From Agapanthus africanus (Eukaryota > Streptophyta > Magnoliopsida > Asparagales > Amaryllidaceae): 64,000 nucleotides of DNA. This document shows positions 24,055 to 36,223 of the stretch, piece by piece. The stretch is taken from the NCBI GenBank assembly GCA_030015575.1, contig JASDDO010000026.1, forward strand, positions 451,399,096-451,463,095, read 5' to 3'. Below the pieces are notes generated by a model. That model worked only from the letters and a program-made list of their open reading frames with translations, was not told the origin of the DNA and ran no database searches. Position numbers and translations under genes: made by a program. Each line of letters opens with the position of its first letter. Within the stretch, counting starts at the first letter, position 1.

Positions 24055-25792
24055 TACTGGATGCTTGGACATATAGAGAGAGGACTTTCTTGCTCGATAT
24101 GATAGTATGCTATCTGGTTGCTCTTTATCTTAACATGTATACTTGTCTCTTGATACTGTCTTATGGTTACATGTTGGTAAAGCTCTTAGGATGTGTACTT
24201 GACTACCAGGACTATGATGTAGATCATGCTAGTGGGGCCATGGTAGTCTATAAGTTCATCCTTTAACGTTTCTAGTCATGGGTGTATCGAGACAGGGCAT
24301 CGATATACCAGAGTAGACTAGCGTATACGCTTCTCGACCTATGATATGGGCGATGGATGATCCCATATCCATTGGTGTTTGACATCAGAGAGGGTATACG
24401 GGTTCTCAGTGGAGACTGGGTATACTGGACGGACTCGCTGAGAACTCCCAGATGGTATTATACCTCACGTCAGATAGCAGTTCTCTGGTGACACTTGTAC
24501 AGGTTAGTCTGTAGACCCGAGATCGTCATAGAGTCTTGTGTGATTCCCACTGTGCTTTGATTTCCACCTTACCACGTCCAAGAAGGCATGCAAAACGGTG
24601 GTTTTTGGGTGTCCTGAGTCACATGGAGGCAATGAGCGATAGGAGGGGTTCGTCTCTCCCGGTATTGGGGGTTGATGTTGCGCTGTGCTCGATTGGCCAT
24701 AACAGGGAAGTCCCTGGCTAGGGCTGATTTAGAGATTTACTGGTAAGTGTTACCAGTAGTTTCTAGACCCGTTATGAGCCTTACATCGGCATGACTTATC
24801 GGTTATTGGGGTCTGACGTTTACCACCCGTAGACTTGATATGCGACATATCAGACGAGAAGACCGGACTGAACGGCAAGTGCTACTGTCAGGATTTTGCA
24901 GGAGTTGGAGCGGGCTTGCTTGTTGATCTTCTGATCGCTCAATACCCGGGTAGCCGTTACGTCCAGCTAGTACCACTGACGGCTTGTGAGTGCTTGATGT
25001 GATCATCACCTACTGTCGGCGTATTGACGAGTCTTTAGAGTCCTACATAGAGGTTTTACTGGCTCAGGCAAAACGAAATAGGTGCACATATGTGATATGT
25101 GCGGGACCGAGAATAATGCGTGTATGAGATACCGTATTCTATTCTCGCGACTTTTGTATTGGTCGGTTTTATGCGATATAGCCGGGTTATCGAATCAAGT
25201 GTTGATTCGATAAGTTGGTACATTTAGTTTTAGTCGGTTATATGAGATATAGCCGGATTATTAAATCAAGTGTTGATTTGATAATTTAGTGTATAATTGT
25301 ATATTTGATATACTAATTTACATTAACTAACATTGGCTCACTTAAGCATTCTTTTCTCACTTGTGTGTACATGCAATATATCCGTGATATATATTGATAT
25401 GCATTGTTTATTTTGTGTGTTTGTGTGTCATGGTTGTTGATACACACTACATGGGTGTATGAGACATACACCATACTAATTAAAGTGGTGGGGTTTTAAT
25501 GTTTAAAGTAAATCAAAATTAGTGGAATATTTGTTTTGTGCATGAAGCTTGTAGAAGCTTGTGGATACTTTGACAAAGTCCACTCACTTTATTTTATTTT
25601 AGATATTTGTTAACCTAACCATTTTAATTAGCCATGGTTATGTCTCTACATGAGTTAGTATATGATACCCACTCACCATGGTTCACTCTCTCACTTGATC
25701 ATTATTTTAATTCTCTTCTTCTTTCTTCATCTTCTTCCTCCAAAAGAAAAAGCTCTCTAGAGTTTAAAAAAAGTGAGAAAGTATTGAGAGAA
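24055..25792 (+). repeat. A 5' LTR, segment 2
   Basis: Continuation of the A LTR, matching 55280-57010 in the 3' LTR. Ends with a CT-rich segment (25690-25745) and then GAGAA (25788-25792), the left target duplication of the LARD-like element. A heat-shock-like repeat lies near 25544. Confidence 0.9.
25544..25561 (+). promoter_or_regulatory. Degenerate heat-shock-like repeat in the A LTR
   Basis: GAAGCTTGTAGAAGCTTG shows GAA units at the right spacing, but TTG stands where TTC is required. The corresponding 3' LTR site near 56778 is further decayed. It occupies the same place, upstream of a CT-rich tract, as the perfect site in B and D. Confidence 0.35.
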
Positions 25793-26925
25793 TGTCACGC
25801 CCCGCTTCCCAAAATACGGAATACGAGGGGTTGACAAGGCCAGCCATGCTCCTACGGTCAAGAAAATATCCTGCCGTAGTCACACTTCGGCTTCTAACTT
25901 TACGTGGTAACCAGTAATACAATGCACAGGTAATGAGAAATGCAGTATAATAAATCAAAACAAATACAAAGAACTAACCAGATAGGAATCAAGAGAGTAT
26001 GGTTCTGGGTAGTTGATCAAATGTCCGCGATGTCCTCGAGGTACGTCTGGTCCTGGTCCAAGCTAAGTCCACTTCTCACTCTGAGCAAGCATACTCAGGT
26101 CGTCAGAGCGACACGATAGTAATATATACATAGGTGCAAGTGGTAACTCGTACAGTAATAATGGATATATAACAGTAAATCAAGATAGTAGAGATATGAA
26201 CACGAAGTAGCCAATGCAGGTGTCTAAAAGAGCAGGTGAACAGTAATGCAGTAAAATAGTATGTCAGGTGTGTCAATACAGTAAGTAATGCATGTCAATG
26301 TCACTATCCCTATCAGTCTCTAAGTCTCACTGTACAGGTCACTAAGCCTATCGTCAGTCCAAGTGTGAGATTCAACCACTCGTGAGTGTCCTCCACCCAA
26401 GGGTAGGACCCAAGGGCAAGGGACCACGGGCCCAAAATGTAACTCACGGTAATAATCATGTAATATTTCTGTAAATCTCCATATATCTCCATATATATAT
26501 GCCGGCATGGGACTCCCGAGATTCTGTTGAACACACACTCAAACTACCCCACACCCCGTGGTCTACATTAAACTCCAACCATAACCTCAAATACCGATCG
26601 GTCCATGACAAGTCTGTGCGAGAACTGGAGACAAGATCTCCATCAAGCACGTCCCGACTGGTACCCAAGATAAATGGACAGTGTCTGGTGCCTTACCTGT
26701 GACACCCATACAAGTGCTCCATAAGTGTCCCATACCACTTATAGTCACACTTATATGCGCCCCACAGACGTCGACAATGCAATAAATCGATAGGGTCCAC
26801 TGATTGTGTACAAGTACGTGTCACTTTCACTTATCCACTCATGCACAAACCCTAACGTACTTGCCACAATCACCACTAATACCTAACACTGGGTAATGCA
26901 CATGATCACTAGGTTACCAATGCAA

Positions 26926-26927
<2 letters not shown>

Positions 26928-26991
<64 letters not shown>
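26928..26991. repeat. (AT)n microsatellite in LARD-like 3' LTR
   Basis: About 64 bases of alternating T and A. The same position in the other LTR (33600-33627) has only about 27, so the tract changed length after insertion. Confidence 0.92.
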
Positions 26992-26996
<5 letters not shown>

Positions 26997-28424
26997 GATG
27001 AGAAACCAGTATGTAAGGCATGATTAAGATGTCATATGTCGGTATCCTACCACTTGCATAATTTATCATAAAACATGCCAGATTTAGCAAAAATAATGAG
27101 TAGGGGATAAGTAGTATATTTGATTATCTATCCCATAAATTTGGTTTCACGTCAATCGGGTTTCAGGATCACTAGATATGGCCATTTCATTTTAAGCGTC
27201 CACTGCTGGAAATCCGGTTTCAGAATCGGAAGTCCGTTTCGTAACGCATTTTAATCCCAGTTGAGATCAGAATTTAGCAATGCTACAGTTGAATGAAATT
27301 TAGGGTTTTCAATAGGGTTTTCAACGCAATAGACGGATTCTCAATCGCGTCTGTACGTCAGGAGTTATGCACTATTCAACATTAGGGTATCAGTTCTGGT
27401 TCTGTTTGGGACTGCTATACGTCCCGATCTTTTAAATTGCATTTTAAATAGTAAACGATGATGAAACAGGGTGAAATCACTTGCGTTGTTTAGTTAACAG
27501 ATTCATATTCAATAAGGTATAGGTTTCCGCAACATACGAGTTCAGGAAACAATGTAGTAAACATTACGGGACAGAAAACAATAACCAGAGTTGCTCTGGA
27601 CTGCAGTCCAGAACCGTTCTCCGAACCAATTATTGTCATAATTTCAGTACAAAAACCATTAAAAACTTGCACAGGGTTACAGGTAATCGATTCGGATTCG
27701 ATTTGAGCCCTCGAACGCATCATTTCAATATGTACGCAATTTATGGTGATTTAAACAAGTTTCAGATGCGGGAAAATTCCAGTTTTTACGGGTGTAATTG
27801 GGGGTGTGCGTTTAAGTTGTTAACAATCATATTTTTCAGTGAAATTTCTACACAGTGTTCATTGCCAGACGGTCCACAATATGCAAACAAGTTCTGTCAA
27901 ATTAAGGAAAGGTTTTTATTCAGATCTTGCGTCGAACACTTATGTTATATAAGGTTTTCATGAATCGCAAACAGGGGATTAATGCGGTTTGATTTATAAC
28001 GGGAATAATATAGCATGTAGCAAGTAGGGTACTTGCCTGGAGACGCTTTGGCGATGCACGGCAGTGGCAATGGTACGAACGCGCGACGAACGGCGCGGCT
28101 AGGGTTCGTGGTCTCGGCTCGAGCTTGGGCTCTTGGACTCGATGTCTCGGTGGGTGCGACAGACGTGCGCTGGCGTTGCGACGGTTACAACCTTGCCGAT
28201 GATGACGGACGCAGAGACTGAAGCCACGGCTTTTTCGGCGACGATGACGGCTGGAATAGCGGTGATTGACGATAGGGGCAAGTGCTCGGTGAAATGGCTA
28301 AAGCTGGGTTTGAGGCTTGGGCTAGCCTCGAGGCTCGGTCTCGGCTGGAAGTGGTGGCGACGGGTACTGTAGCTCTAGCAGGGAGGAGGGGTGAAGAGAA
28401 GGGGAGAGAGATTTAGAGAAACAG

Positions 28425-28441
28425 AGGGATTTTGAGAGAGT

Positions 28442-28475
<34 letters not shown>

Positions 28476-28630
28476 TTGAGAGAGAGAGAGATGTAGAGAG
28501 ACTGAGAGAGAGATTGAGAGAGAGAGAGATGTAGAGAGACTGAGAGAGAGATTGAGAGAGAGAGAGAGAGACATAGAGAGGTTTAGAGGGAGAGTGAGGC
28601 TTAGAGAGAGGTTTAGAGGGAGAAACAAAG
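28425..28630. repeat. GA-rich low-complexity tract
   Basis: Repeated GAGAGA with interspersed TGTAGA and TTGAGA words. The equivalent tract at about 35030-35260 differs in length and order. Minus-strand Leu/Ser-rich frames across it are artefacts. Confidence 0.88.
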
Positions 28631-29599
28631 AGAGAGATGGAGGGGGAGTTCGTCGGAGCTGAGGGGGTCATGGTGGCTGGGGGAACTCCGGCGGCGGTGA
28701 GGTAGCGTCGGTGAGGGCAGGAGGAAGAGATGGGCTTTGAAGGGAGGCGAGGGCGTTGGTGGAAGGAGGTGGGCTTGCTGGGGTGTCGACGGCGGCAGCG
28801 AGGGGAGCTCGTCGGTGGTGTGAGGTGGCACCGGCCGTGGGTGTTGGCGTTGGGTGAAAGCGATGGAGCTCGGGTGCAGGGGAGCTTGGTGGGTCGAGAA
28901 GAAGGTGAGGAGGGGCTCCGTCGATGGAGGAGGAGGAAGGAAGGATGAGAGAGTGGCAGTCGTCGTCGGAGGGAGTGGTGAGTGATGGAAGCTCGAGTTG
29001 GATTTTCTGTGGATAGGGAGAGATGAGGAGGAGTTGGAGAGTGAGAGGGAGACGAGAGTTCATGAGCTCGGGGCGCGCATCGTGGAGACGTGGGTGATGA
29101 CGCGGCGCTGGCGACGTGGGCGCGCGCGACGTGGGTGCAGTCTCGCGCAGGAGGAAAAAGGCGGGGAACGTTTTGTGGAGTGGGGAAGATGAGTTTATAA
29201 GTGGGTCGGGTTTGGTTAGGCTGGGAAGCGGGCCTTGGGCTGGGCCGGAAGGTTTTAATTTAAATTATTTATTTTATTTTCTTTTGGGCTGGGTTTAATT
29301 GGGCTAGGATGATTTAGAGAAAATTTTAAAAGAAAAATATAGGAAAATGAAATGGGCCGGGCTTGGAGAAGAATTGGGGAAAAATTAAGATAAAATAGGG
29401 TTTGGGTTTTAGGAAAAGGGGAATTAGAAAAAATAACAGAGAGAGTGGGCTATGACACAAAATAAAAGGGATGGGGATTATGGTTTGTATAAGTTAGGGC
29501 TAGGTAAAACAAAACAATTATAATTATAAATGTTTAAACTTTGTAAGTAGCCTTATATAAAAATACGGTTAATGGTGCGCAAAAGAACCGGGTATTACA

Positions 29600-29636
29600 T
29601 TATACCACCCTTACAAAAATTTCGTCCTCGAAATTT
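29600..29636 (-). other. Polypurine end and palindrome before the LARD-like 3' LTR
   Basis: In sense: AAATTTCG-AGGA-CGAAATTT, a perfect 8-base inverted repeat with a 4-base loop (29617-29636), then purine-rich GTAAGGGTGGTATAA abutting the LTR start TGTAATACCC. This is the usual arrangement at the 3' end of plant gypsy chromoviruses. Confidence 0.75.
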
Positions 29637-30821
29637 AAAATAAACGATAAGCTCCAAAATAATAAGCGAAAGGCTACCACATCGAACACTAACACATAGT
29701 GATTTACTTAAAACAGGTGGAAAGAAAGGGAAATATTTTTTGAAGGTTTACATATGTAGGAATAACACAACTAAAAGGATGGGTTTAAATGAGTATAAGG
29801 CAGAAACACTATAAGGGCAACCTATATGTACAAAAGAATAAAATAGCAATGTCGAATAATAACATTCGAGGCGTGCTAGATGAAATCGAAATCCTAAATA
29901 TGTGCACACATAAGTATATCAAAAGTAGCGCAGCTAAAAATAATAAGTATAAGGCATAACCATAATGAAATAGTGAGGGATTTGTCGATAGGTTAAAACA
30001 TTTTAGAATAACGTATCAATCAAACAATTTTAACATAACTTAGAAAACCACATGGTGAAAATAAGAAACATAGCGCAAAATAATATGTGCAATATAGGGT
30101 TGCGCTACCGAAAAATGGGAAGAATAGTAGTGTACTTAAAATGTATAAAACGGAAGCAGTCAATAACACGCATTTTTCGATAAATAAAAAATAATGAAAA
30201 CTAAATTTTCGAATAACGATGTCCCTAAATATAGTTAGGGTAAAAGTAAATAGCACAAGGATGAAAAGGGATAGTCACGGTAGGGATTATGATGGAGTAT
30301 GGCTCATTCAAGAGGTCGGAGTATGACAGCTTTAGACTGAAGGTTGAAGAGATTGGGGTCGGGTCAGGTTAGGGTGTAAGTGTGAACAGTAATAAACCAC
30401 AAGAGGGGAAGGGATGTATGGGAAGGAAAACGGTCGATGCATCATGTGAATCAAAAATCTGAAGGGTTAGCGAACTCGGAAATCTCACTATCAATTCCTC
30501 CTCCAGAAGGATCTCAAACGAGGCACATACGAAGGACGAAGGGCGGCCCACTCAAAAGATCGGGGTGAGGTACTTTTTAATCCAAGCGAGGGTCAAAACG
30601 GTACAAGGTGCAGTGGTGGACAGTCAGGGATCTCAGGAGGAAAGTAGATGTATAAGGGAAACAGTCAAGTATCGTGTGAACCAAAAGATCAGAAGACTAG
30701 TGAACTCAGCAAATTTTATTTCATTCCAGAAAAATCCGAACAAGGCATCCCCGACAAATAAAAGATAGTCCTAAACTATACATAGGTTTATTTGGCCAGA
30801 GGAGACAAAAACTGGATCACG
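29637..30821 (-). mobile_element. LARD-like internal region, 3' non-coding part
   Basis: AT-rich stretch between the acidic frame and the polypurine end, where RT and integrase would be in an autonomous relative. I find no domain on either strand. Confidence 0.6.
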
Positions 30822-31331
30822 TCAGTCGCGGTTGTGGGAGTTCAGCAGGTTACGGTAGGCTCGTGCGCTCAGATAGGGGCATCCATCCCTATAACGCCTC
30901 GCAGGGATCGCCACTGGAAGTTCTTCTGCCGCGAAGTCTTGTTCTTCTGGTCCTTCTTCCTCAGCTGGAGCTTCTTCATCAAGGTCTACTTTCATATGAT
31001 TCTCTTCTTCTGGATCCTCTTCTATAGGGTTTTCCTCCACTGGATTTCCTTCTATCGGGCCCGCCTCGGGATCCTCTTCTATCGGGTTCTCCTCAGGGTC
31101 TCCTTCCTCCTCGTTGGAATCACCGATCACGTCAACCTCTAGGGCTGCGGCTCCTTCGTCCTCGGAATCGCTGTTTCCGAAAATAACCTGGGGGCCGTTG
31201 ATCTCGTCATCCGAACTCACCAGCATGCGGTCTAAGAAAACGCATGACTGTGCATCCTTATCTAGATGCGGCGCTGCTCCAGGGTGGGCCATGGCCTGGA
31301 AAGAAGGAATTGTGATTAGACAGTGGAACAC
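30822..31331 (-). CDS. Acidic, Glu/Pro-rich frame of the LARD-like element
   Basis: 169 codons from the first Met; a more likely start is Met14 (MAHPGAAP, 31292). Residues about 60-140 are dominated by Glu, Asp and Pro, with imperfect repeats of the type ENPIEEDPE. The C-terminus is basic (ARRYRDGC, ARAYRNLL). No transposon domain is recognisable. It lies downstream of the gag remnant in the same direction, where protease-RT would be expected, so it may be an element-specific protein or a diverged gag part. The composition bias means an open frame could persist partly by chance; coding status is uncertain. Confidence 0.45.
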   Translation of the reverse strand: MFHCLITIPSFQAMAHPGAAPHLDKDAQSCVFLDRMLVSSDDEINGPQVIFGNSDSEDEGAAALEVDVIGDSNEEEGDPEENPIEEDPEAGPIEGNPVEENPIEEDPEEENHMKVDLDEEAPAEEEGPEEQDFAAEELPVAIPARRYRDGCPYLSARAYRNLLNSHNRD

Positions 31332-31736
31332 ATTAAGAAAATAATCAGGGATACGGAGTACAAGGAAAATATGCGGTAGACAAGGACTGAAAAAACAGAC
31401 TCTAGAATACTAATGCAATGAATAGTATAAATAAAGTGAGAAGCAAGAGAACGATACAAACATCACAACTCACAGTTTTATTGCATTCAACTAAAAGTCC
31501 AGCGGATAAGATCGCAAACGAAAAGTAAATATTTACAAAGGAGTGACAACTTATTATTGAAAGTAGAAAACGTGATAATTCTTCTTCGATTTCTGGGCTG
31601 CTGCATTCTCGTCTCGCGAGTTGAATCCTGCGTGGGGTCCGCACTATCCTCGAAGCTCGAACTTACGAAATAACCATCACCTAGCTGGAGGGGAGAGTGT
31701 GGACGAATCTCCTCCTTGTAGCTCCTTCCTTTTAGG

Positions 31737-31778
31737 GCAACTATTGATAAAGTTTTCGCTGGATCTGCAAATCAGGCA
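31737..31778 (-). pseudogene. Second, degenerate zinc knuckle after the gag stop
   Basis: In frame after the TAA that ends the 31785-32090 frame comes CLICRSSENFINSC, which keeps CX2C and the final Cys at knuckle spacing but has Asn for His. This suggests an ancestral gag with two knuckles, cut between them. Confidence 0.5.
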
Positions 31779-31784
31779 TTTCCC

Positions 31785-32090
31785 TTAGGCGCGGCGACAC
31801 TCCCTCTGAAGGTGTCCTGGCTTCTTGCAGTACCCACAACGTTGGGTCTTCTGCTGCTTCTGTCGCGGGGAAACAAGTGGGCGCTTCATCTTCACCTCTT
31901 TTCCTCGTCTAATAGGGATCCCTTTACGATTGGAGGCTTCCGCTGGTGCCTGAGTCATCTGCCTTCTTAGTCCCTCAGCTAACAGGTCATTTGTTTGCTC
32001 CTGGGCTTCCTTCAGACCCTGCAATGCATTCAGAATCTCTACGGTCTGATTCTGGGGAGTGGAGGTAGGGGGAGAGTCGTTAGAAGACAT
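31785..32090 (-). CDS. Truncated gag with CCHC zinc knuckle (LARD-like element)
   Basis: 101 codons from ATG. Residues 14-45 are a polar helix-forming stretch (VEILNALQGLKEAQEQ). Residues 54-84 are strongly basic. A zinc knuckle CX2CX4HX4C is formed by Cys85, Cys88, His93 and Cys98. Such knuckles bind RNA in the nucleocapsid part of gag. The capsid domain expected between helix and knuckle (gypsy gags are commonly several hundred residues) is missing, so this cannot build particles alone. It is the first frame after the primer site. It may be a remnant or a small RNA-binding protein helping packaging by a helper element. Confidence 0.6.
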   Translation of the reverse strand: MSSNDSPPTSTPQNQTVEILNALQGLKEAQEQTNDLLAEGLRRQMTQAPAEASNRKGIPIRRGKEVKMKRPLVSPRQKQQKTQRCGYCKKPGHLQRECRRA

Positions 32091-32440
32091 GGTCCTGAAA
32101 CAACAATTTTGAGGACGATATAAGGCAAAAGCTATAAGAATTAAAATATAATATGGATTGGGTAAGGAATCAAGAATATCGGGTGTGATGAAATTTATTA
32201 CAAGTGGAAATCAACTGTAGGACTCTAAGTCACTTAAATAGAGTACAGTATTGTAACTATGATTTAGTTCACAATTACAACCACGTAACTCTTCCAAGTC
32301 ACTCGAAACCCTAGCGGATGGATAGCAGAACACACAATGTGAATAAGGATTAAGAATAACAAGTTTACAATCTAGACCGAGAGATGTCTTAGATTGTCAA
32401 GCTCTACACGGAAAACTGTAATCCCAATCGAAGCAAAACC
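32091..32440 (-). mobile_element. LARD-like element leader
   Basis: 350 bases between primer site and gag remnant; AT-rich, and no frame or repeat is recognised. Confidence 0.6.
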
Positions 32441-32454
32441 TGGCTTTGATACCA
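32441..32454 (-). other. Primer binding site of the LARD-like element
   Basis: Reverse complement TGGTATCAAAGCCA, nine bases from the LTR end. It is a one-base variant of the Met-tRNA site TGGTATCAGAGCC. Confidence 0.8.
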
Positions 32455-32463
32455 ACAAAACCA

Positions 32464-33599
32464 TGTCACGCCCCTCTTCCCAAAATGCAGAATACGAGGG
32501 GTTGACAAGGCCAGCCATGCTCCTACGGTCAAGGAAATATCCTGCCGTAGTCACACTTCGGCTTCTAGCTTTACGTGGTAACCAGTAATACAATGCACAG
32601 GTAATGAGAAATGCAGTATAATAAATCAAAACAAATGCAAAGAACTAACCAGATGGGAATCAAGAGAGTATGTTTCTGGGTAGTTGAACAAATGTCCGCG
32701 ATGTCCTCGAGGTACGTCTGGTCCTAATCCAAGCTAAGTCCACTTCTCACTCTGAGCATGCATACTCAGGTCGTCAGAGCGACACGATAGCAATATATAC
32801 ATAGGTGCAAGTGGTAACTCGTACAGTAATGATGGATATATAACAGTAAATCAAGATAGTAGAGATATGAACACGAAGTAGCCAATGCGGGTGTCTAAAA
32901 GAGCAGGTGAACAGTAATGCAGTAAAATAGTATGTCAGGTGTGTCAATACAGTAAGTAATGCATGTCAATGTCACTATCCCTATCAGTCTCTAAGTATCA
33001 CTGTACAGGTCACTAAGCCTATCGTCGGTCCAAGTGTGAGAGTCAACCACTCGTGAGTGTCCTCCACCCAAGGGTAGGACCCAAGGGCAAGGGACCACGG
33101 GCCCAAAATGTAACTCACGGTAATAATCATGTAATATCCCTGTAAATCTCCATATATCTCCATATATATATGCCGGCATGGGACTCCCGAGATTCTGTTG
33201 AACTCATACTCAAACTACCCCACACCCCGTGGTCTACATCAAACGCCAACCATAACCTCAAATACCGGTCGGTCCATGACAAGTCTGCGCGAGAACTGGA
33301 GACAGGATCTCCATCAAGCACGTCCCGACTGGTACCTAAGATAAATGGACAGTGTCTGGTGCCTTACCTGTGACACCCATACAAGTGCTTCCATAAGTGT
33401 CCCATACCACTTATAGTCACACTTATACGCGCCCCACAGACGTCGAAAATGCAATAAATCGATAGGGTCCACTGATTGTGTACAAGTACGTGTCACTTTC
33501 ACTTATCCACTCATGCACAAACCCTAACGTACTTGTCACAATCACCACTAATACCTAACACTGGGTAATGCACATGATCACTAGGTTACCAATGCAATG

Positions 33600-33631
<32 letters not shown>

Positions 33632-36218
33632 TGATGAGAAAACAGTATGTAAGGCATGATTAAGATGTCATATGTCGGTATCCCACCACTTGCATAATTT
33701 ATCATAAAACATACATGCCAGATTTAGCGAAAATAATGAGCAGGGGATAAGTAGTATATTTGATTATCTATCCCGCAAATTTTGTTTCAAGTCAATCGGG
33801 TTTCAGGATCACTAGATATGGCCATTTCATTTTAAGCGTCCACTGCTGGAAATCCGGTTTCAGAATCGGAAGTCCGTTTCGTAACGCATTTTAATCCCAG
33901 TTGGGATCAGAATTTAGTGATGCTACAGTTGAATGAAATTTAGGGTTTTCAATATGTTTTTCAACGCAACAGACGGATTCTCAATTGCGTCTGTACGTCA
34001 GGAGTTATGCACTATTCAACATTAAGGTATCAGTTCTGGTTCTGTTTGGGACTGCTATACGTCCCGATCTTTTAAATTGCATTTTAAATAGTAAACGACG
34101 ATGAAACAGGGTGAAATCACTTGGATTCATATTCAATAAGGTATAGGGTTCCGCATCATACGAGTTCAGGAAACAAAGTAGTAAACATTACGGGACAGAA
34201 AACAATAACCAGAGTTGCTCTGGACTGCAGTCCAGGACCGCTCTCCGAACCAATTATTGTCATAATTTCAGTACAAAAACCATTAAAAACTCACATAGGG
34301 TTATAGGTCATCGATTCGGCTTCGATTTGAGCCCTCGAACGCATCATTTCAATATGTACGCAATTTATGGTGATTTAAACAAGTTTCAGATGCGGGAAAA
34401 TTCCAGTTTTTACGGGTGTAATTGGGGGTGTGCGTTTAAGTTGTTAACAATCATATTTTTCAGTGAAATTTCTACACAGTGTTCATTGCCAGACGGGCCA
34501 CAATATGCAAACAAGTTCCGTCAAATTAAGGAAAGGTTTTCATTCAGATCTTGCGTCGAACACTTATGTTATATAAGGTTTTCATGAATCGCAAACAGGG
34601 TATTAATGCGTTTTGATTTATAACGGGAATAATATAGCATGTAGCAAGTAAGGTACTTGCCTGGAGACGCTTTGGCGATGCACGGCAGCGGCAACGGTAC
34701 AAACGCGCGACGAACGACGCGGCTAGGGTTCGCGGTCTCGGCTCGAGCTTGGGCTCTTGGACTCGATGTCTCGGTGGGTGCGACGGACGTGCGCTGGCGT
34801 TGTGATGGTTACAACCTTGCCGATGATGACGGACACAGAGACTGAAGCCACGACTTTTTTGGCGATGATGACGGCTGGAATAGCGGCGATCGACGATAGG
34901 GGCAAGTGCTCGGTGAAATGGCTAAAGCTGGGTTTGAGGCTTGGGCTAGCCTCGAGGCTCGGTCTCGGCTGGAAGTGGTTGCGACGGGCACTGTAGCTCC
35001 AGCAGGGAGGAGGTATGAAGAGGAGGGGAGAGAGATTTAGAGAAACAGAGGGATTTTGAGAGAGTGACAGAGGTAGAGAGAGACAGAGAGAGATGTAGAG
35101 AGAGAGAGAGAGAGAGATTGAGAGAGAGAGAGATGTAGAGAGACTGAGAGAGAGAGAGAGAGAGATTTAGAGAGAGAGAGAGAGACAGAGAGAGGTTTAG
35201 TGGGAGAGTGAGGCTTAGAGAGAAGTTTAGAGGGAGAAACAGAGAGAGAGAGAGAGGGAGAGGGGGTTCGTCGAAGCTGAGGGGGTCACGGTGGCTGGGG
35301 GAACTCCGGCGGCGGTGAGGTAGCGTCGGTGAGGGCAGGAGGAGGATATGGGCTTTGAGGGGAGGCGAGGGTGTTGGTGGAAGGAGGTGGGCTTACTGGG
35401 GTGTCGACGGCGGCAGTGAGGGGAGCTCGTCGGTGGTGTGAGGTGGCACCGACCGTGGGTGTTGGCGGTGGGTGAAGGTGATGGAGCTCGGGTGCAGGGG
35501 AGCTTGGTAGGTTGAGAAGAAGGAGAGGAGGGACTTCGTCGATGGAGGAGGAGGAAGGAAGGAGGAGAGAGTGGCAGTCGTCGTCGTCGGAGGGAGTGGC
35601 GAGTGATGGAAGCTCGAGTTGGATTTTCTGTGGTTAGGGAGAGATAACGAGGAGTTGGAGAGTGAGAGGGAGACGAGGGTTCATGAGCTCGGGGCGCGCA
35701 TCGTGGAGACGCGGGCAACGACGCGGCGCTGGCGACGTGGGCGCGCGACGTGGGTGCAGTCTCGCGCAGGAGGAAAAAGGCGGGAAACGTTTTGTGGAGT
35801 GGGGAAGATGAGTTTATAAGTGGGTCGGGTTTGGTTAGGCTGGGAAGCGGGCCTTGGGCTGGGCTGGAAGGTTTTAATTTAAATTATTTATTTTATTTTC
35901 TTTTGGGCTGGGTTTAATTGGGCTGAGATGATTTAGAGAAAATTTTAAAAGAAAAATAGAGGAAAATGAAATGGGCCGGGCTTGGAGAAGAATTGGGGAA
36001 AAATTAAGATAAAATAGGGTTTGGGTTTTAGGAAAAGGGGAATTAGAAAAAATAACAGAGAGAGTGAGCTGTGGCACAAAATAAAAGGGATGGGGATTAG
36101 GGTTTGTATAAGTTAGGGCTAGGTAAAACAAAACAATTATAATTATAAATGTTTAAACTTTGTAAGTAGCCTTATATAAAAATACGGTTAATGGTGCGCA
36201 AAAGAACTGGGTATTACA
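32464..36218 (-). repeat. LARD-like element, 5' LTR
   Basis: 3755 bases, colinear with 25793-29599 but with substitutions, a shorter AT tract (33600-33627) and a rearranged GA tract (35030-35260). The right flank GAGAA (36219-36223) completes the target duplication. Confidence 0.92.
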
Positions 36219-36223
36219 GAGAA

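Larger units (their letters stand above)
25793..29599 (-). repeat. LARD-like element, 3' LTR
   Basis: 3807 bases, TGTCACGCC to GTATTACA. Contains a long AT microsatellite at 26928-26991, a GC-rich part around 28030-29200 and a GA-rich tract at about 28425-28630. Small frames in it recur in the other LTR because the LTRs are duplicates, and I do not regard them as genes. Confidence 0.92.
25793..36218 (-). mobile_element. Non-autonomous gypsy-type element with large LTRs (LARD-like)
   Basis: 10,426 bases flanked by GAGAA (25788-25792 and 36219-36223). The LTRs are 25793-29599 and 32464-36218; the internal region is only 2864 bases. The primer site lies beside the higher-coordinate LTR and a gypsy-type polypurine end beside the lower one, so it reads on the minus strand. 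No protease, RT, RNase H or integrase is present; only a short knuckle-bearing gag remnant and an acidic frame. The sequence before the 3' LTR (CGAGGACGAAATT then GTAAGGGTGG) resembles chromovirus (Tekay/Del-type) elements; that lineage is inference. Confidence 0.85.

Noticed and set aside
28033-28372. Small frames conserved in both LARD-like LTRs (also 34657-34996)
   Set aside because: LTR duplicates are identical at insertion; no selection can be inferred.
28375-28671. Leu/Ser-rich minus-strand frames
   Set aside because: They arise from the GA-rich tract and differ between the two LTRs; no protein domain.
35227-35718. Proline/serine-rich 163-codon minus-strand frame in the LARD-like LTR
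   Set aside because: The corresponding frame in the other LTR (28668-29063) is broken differently; the open state follows from biased base composition.
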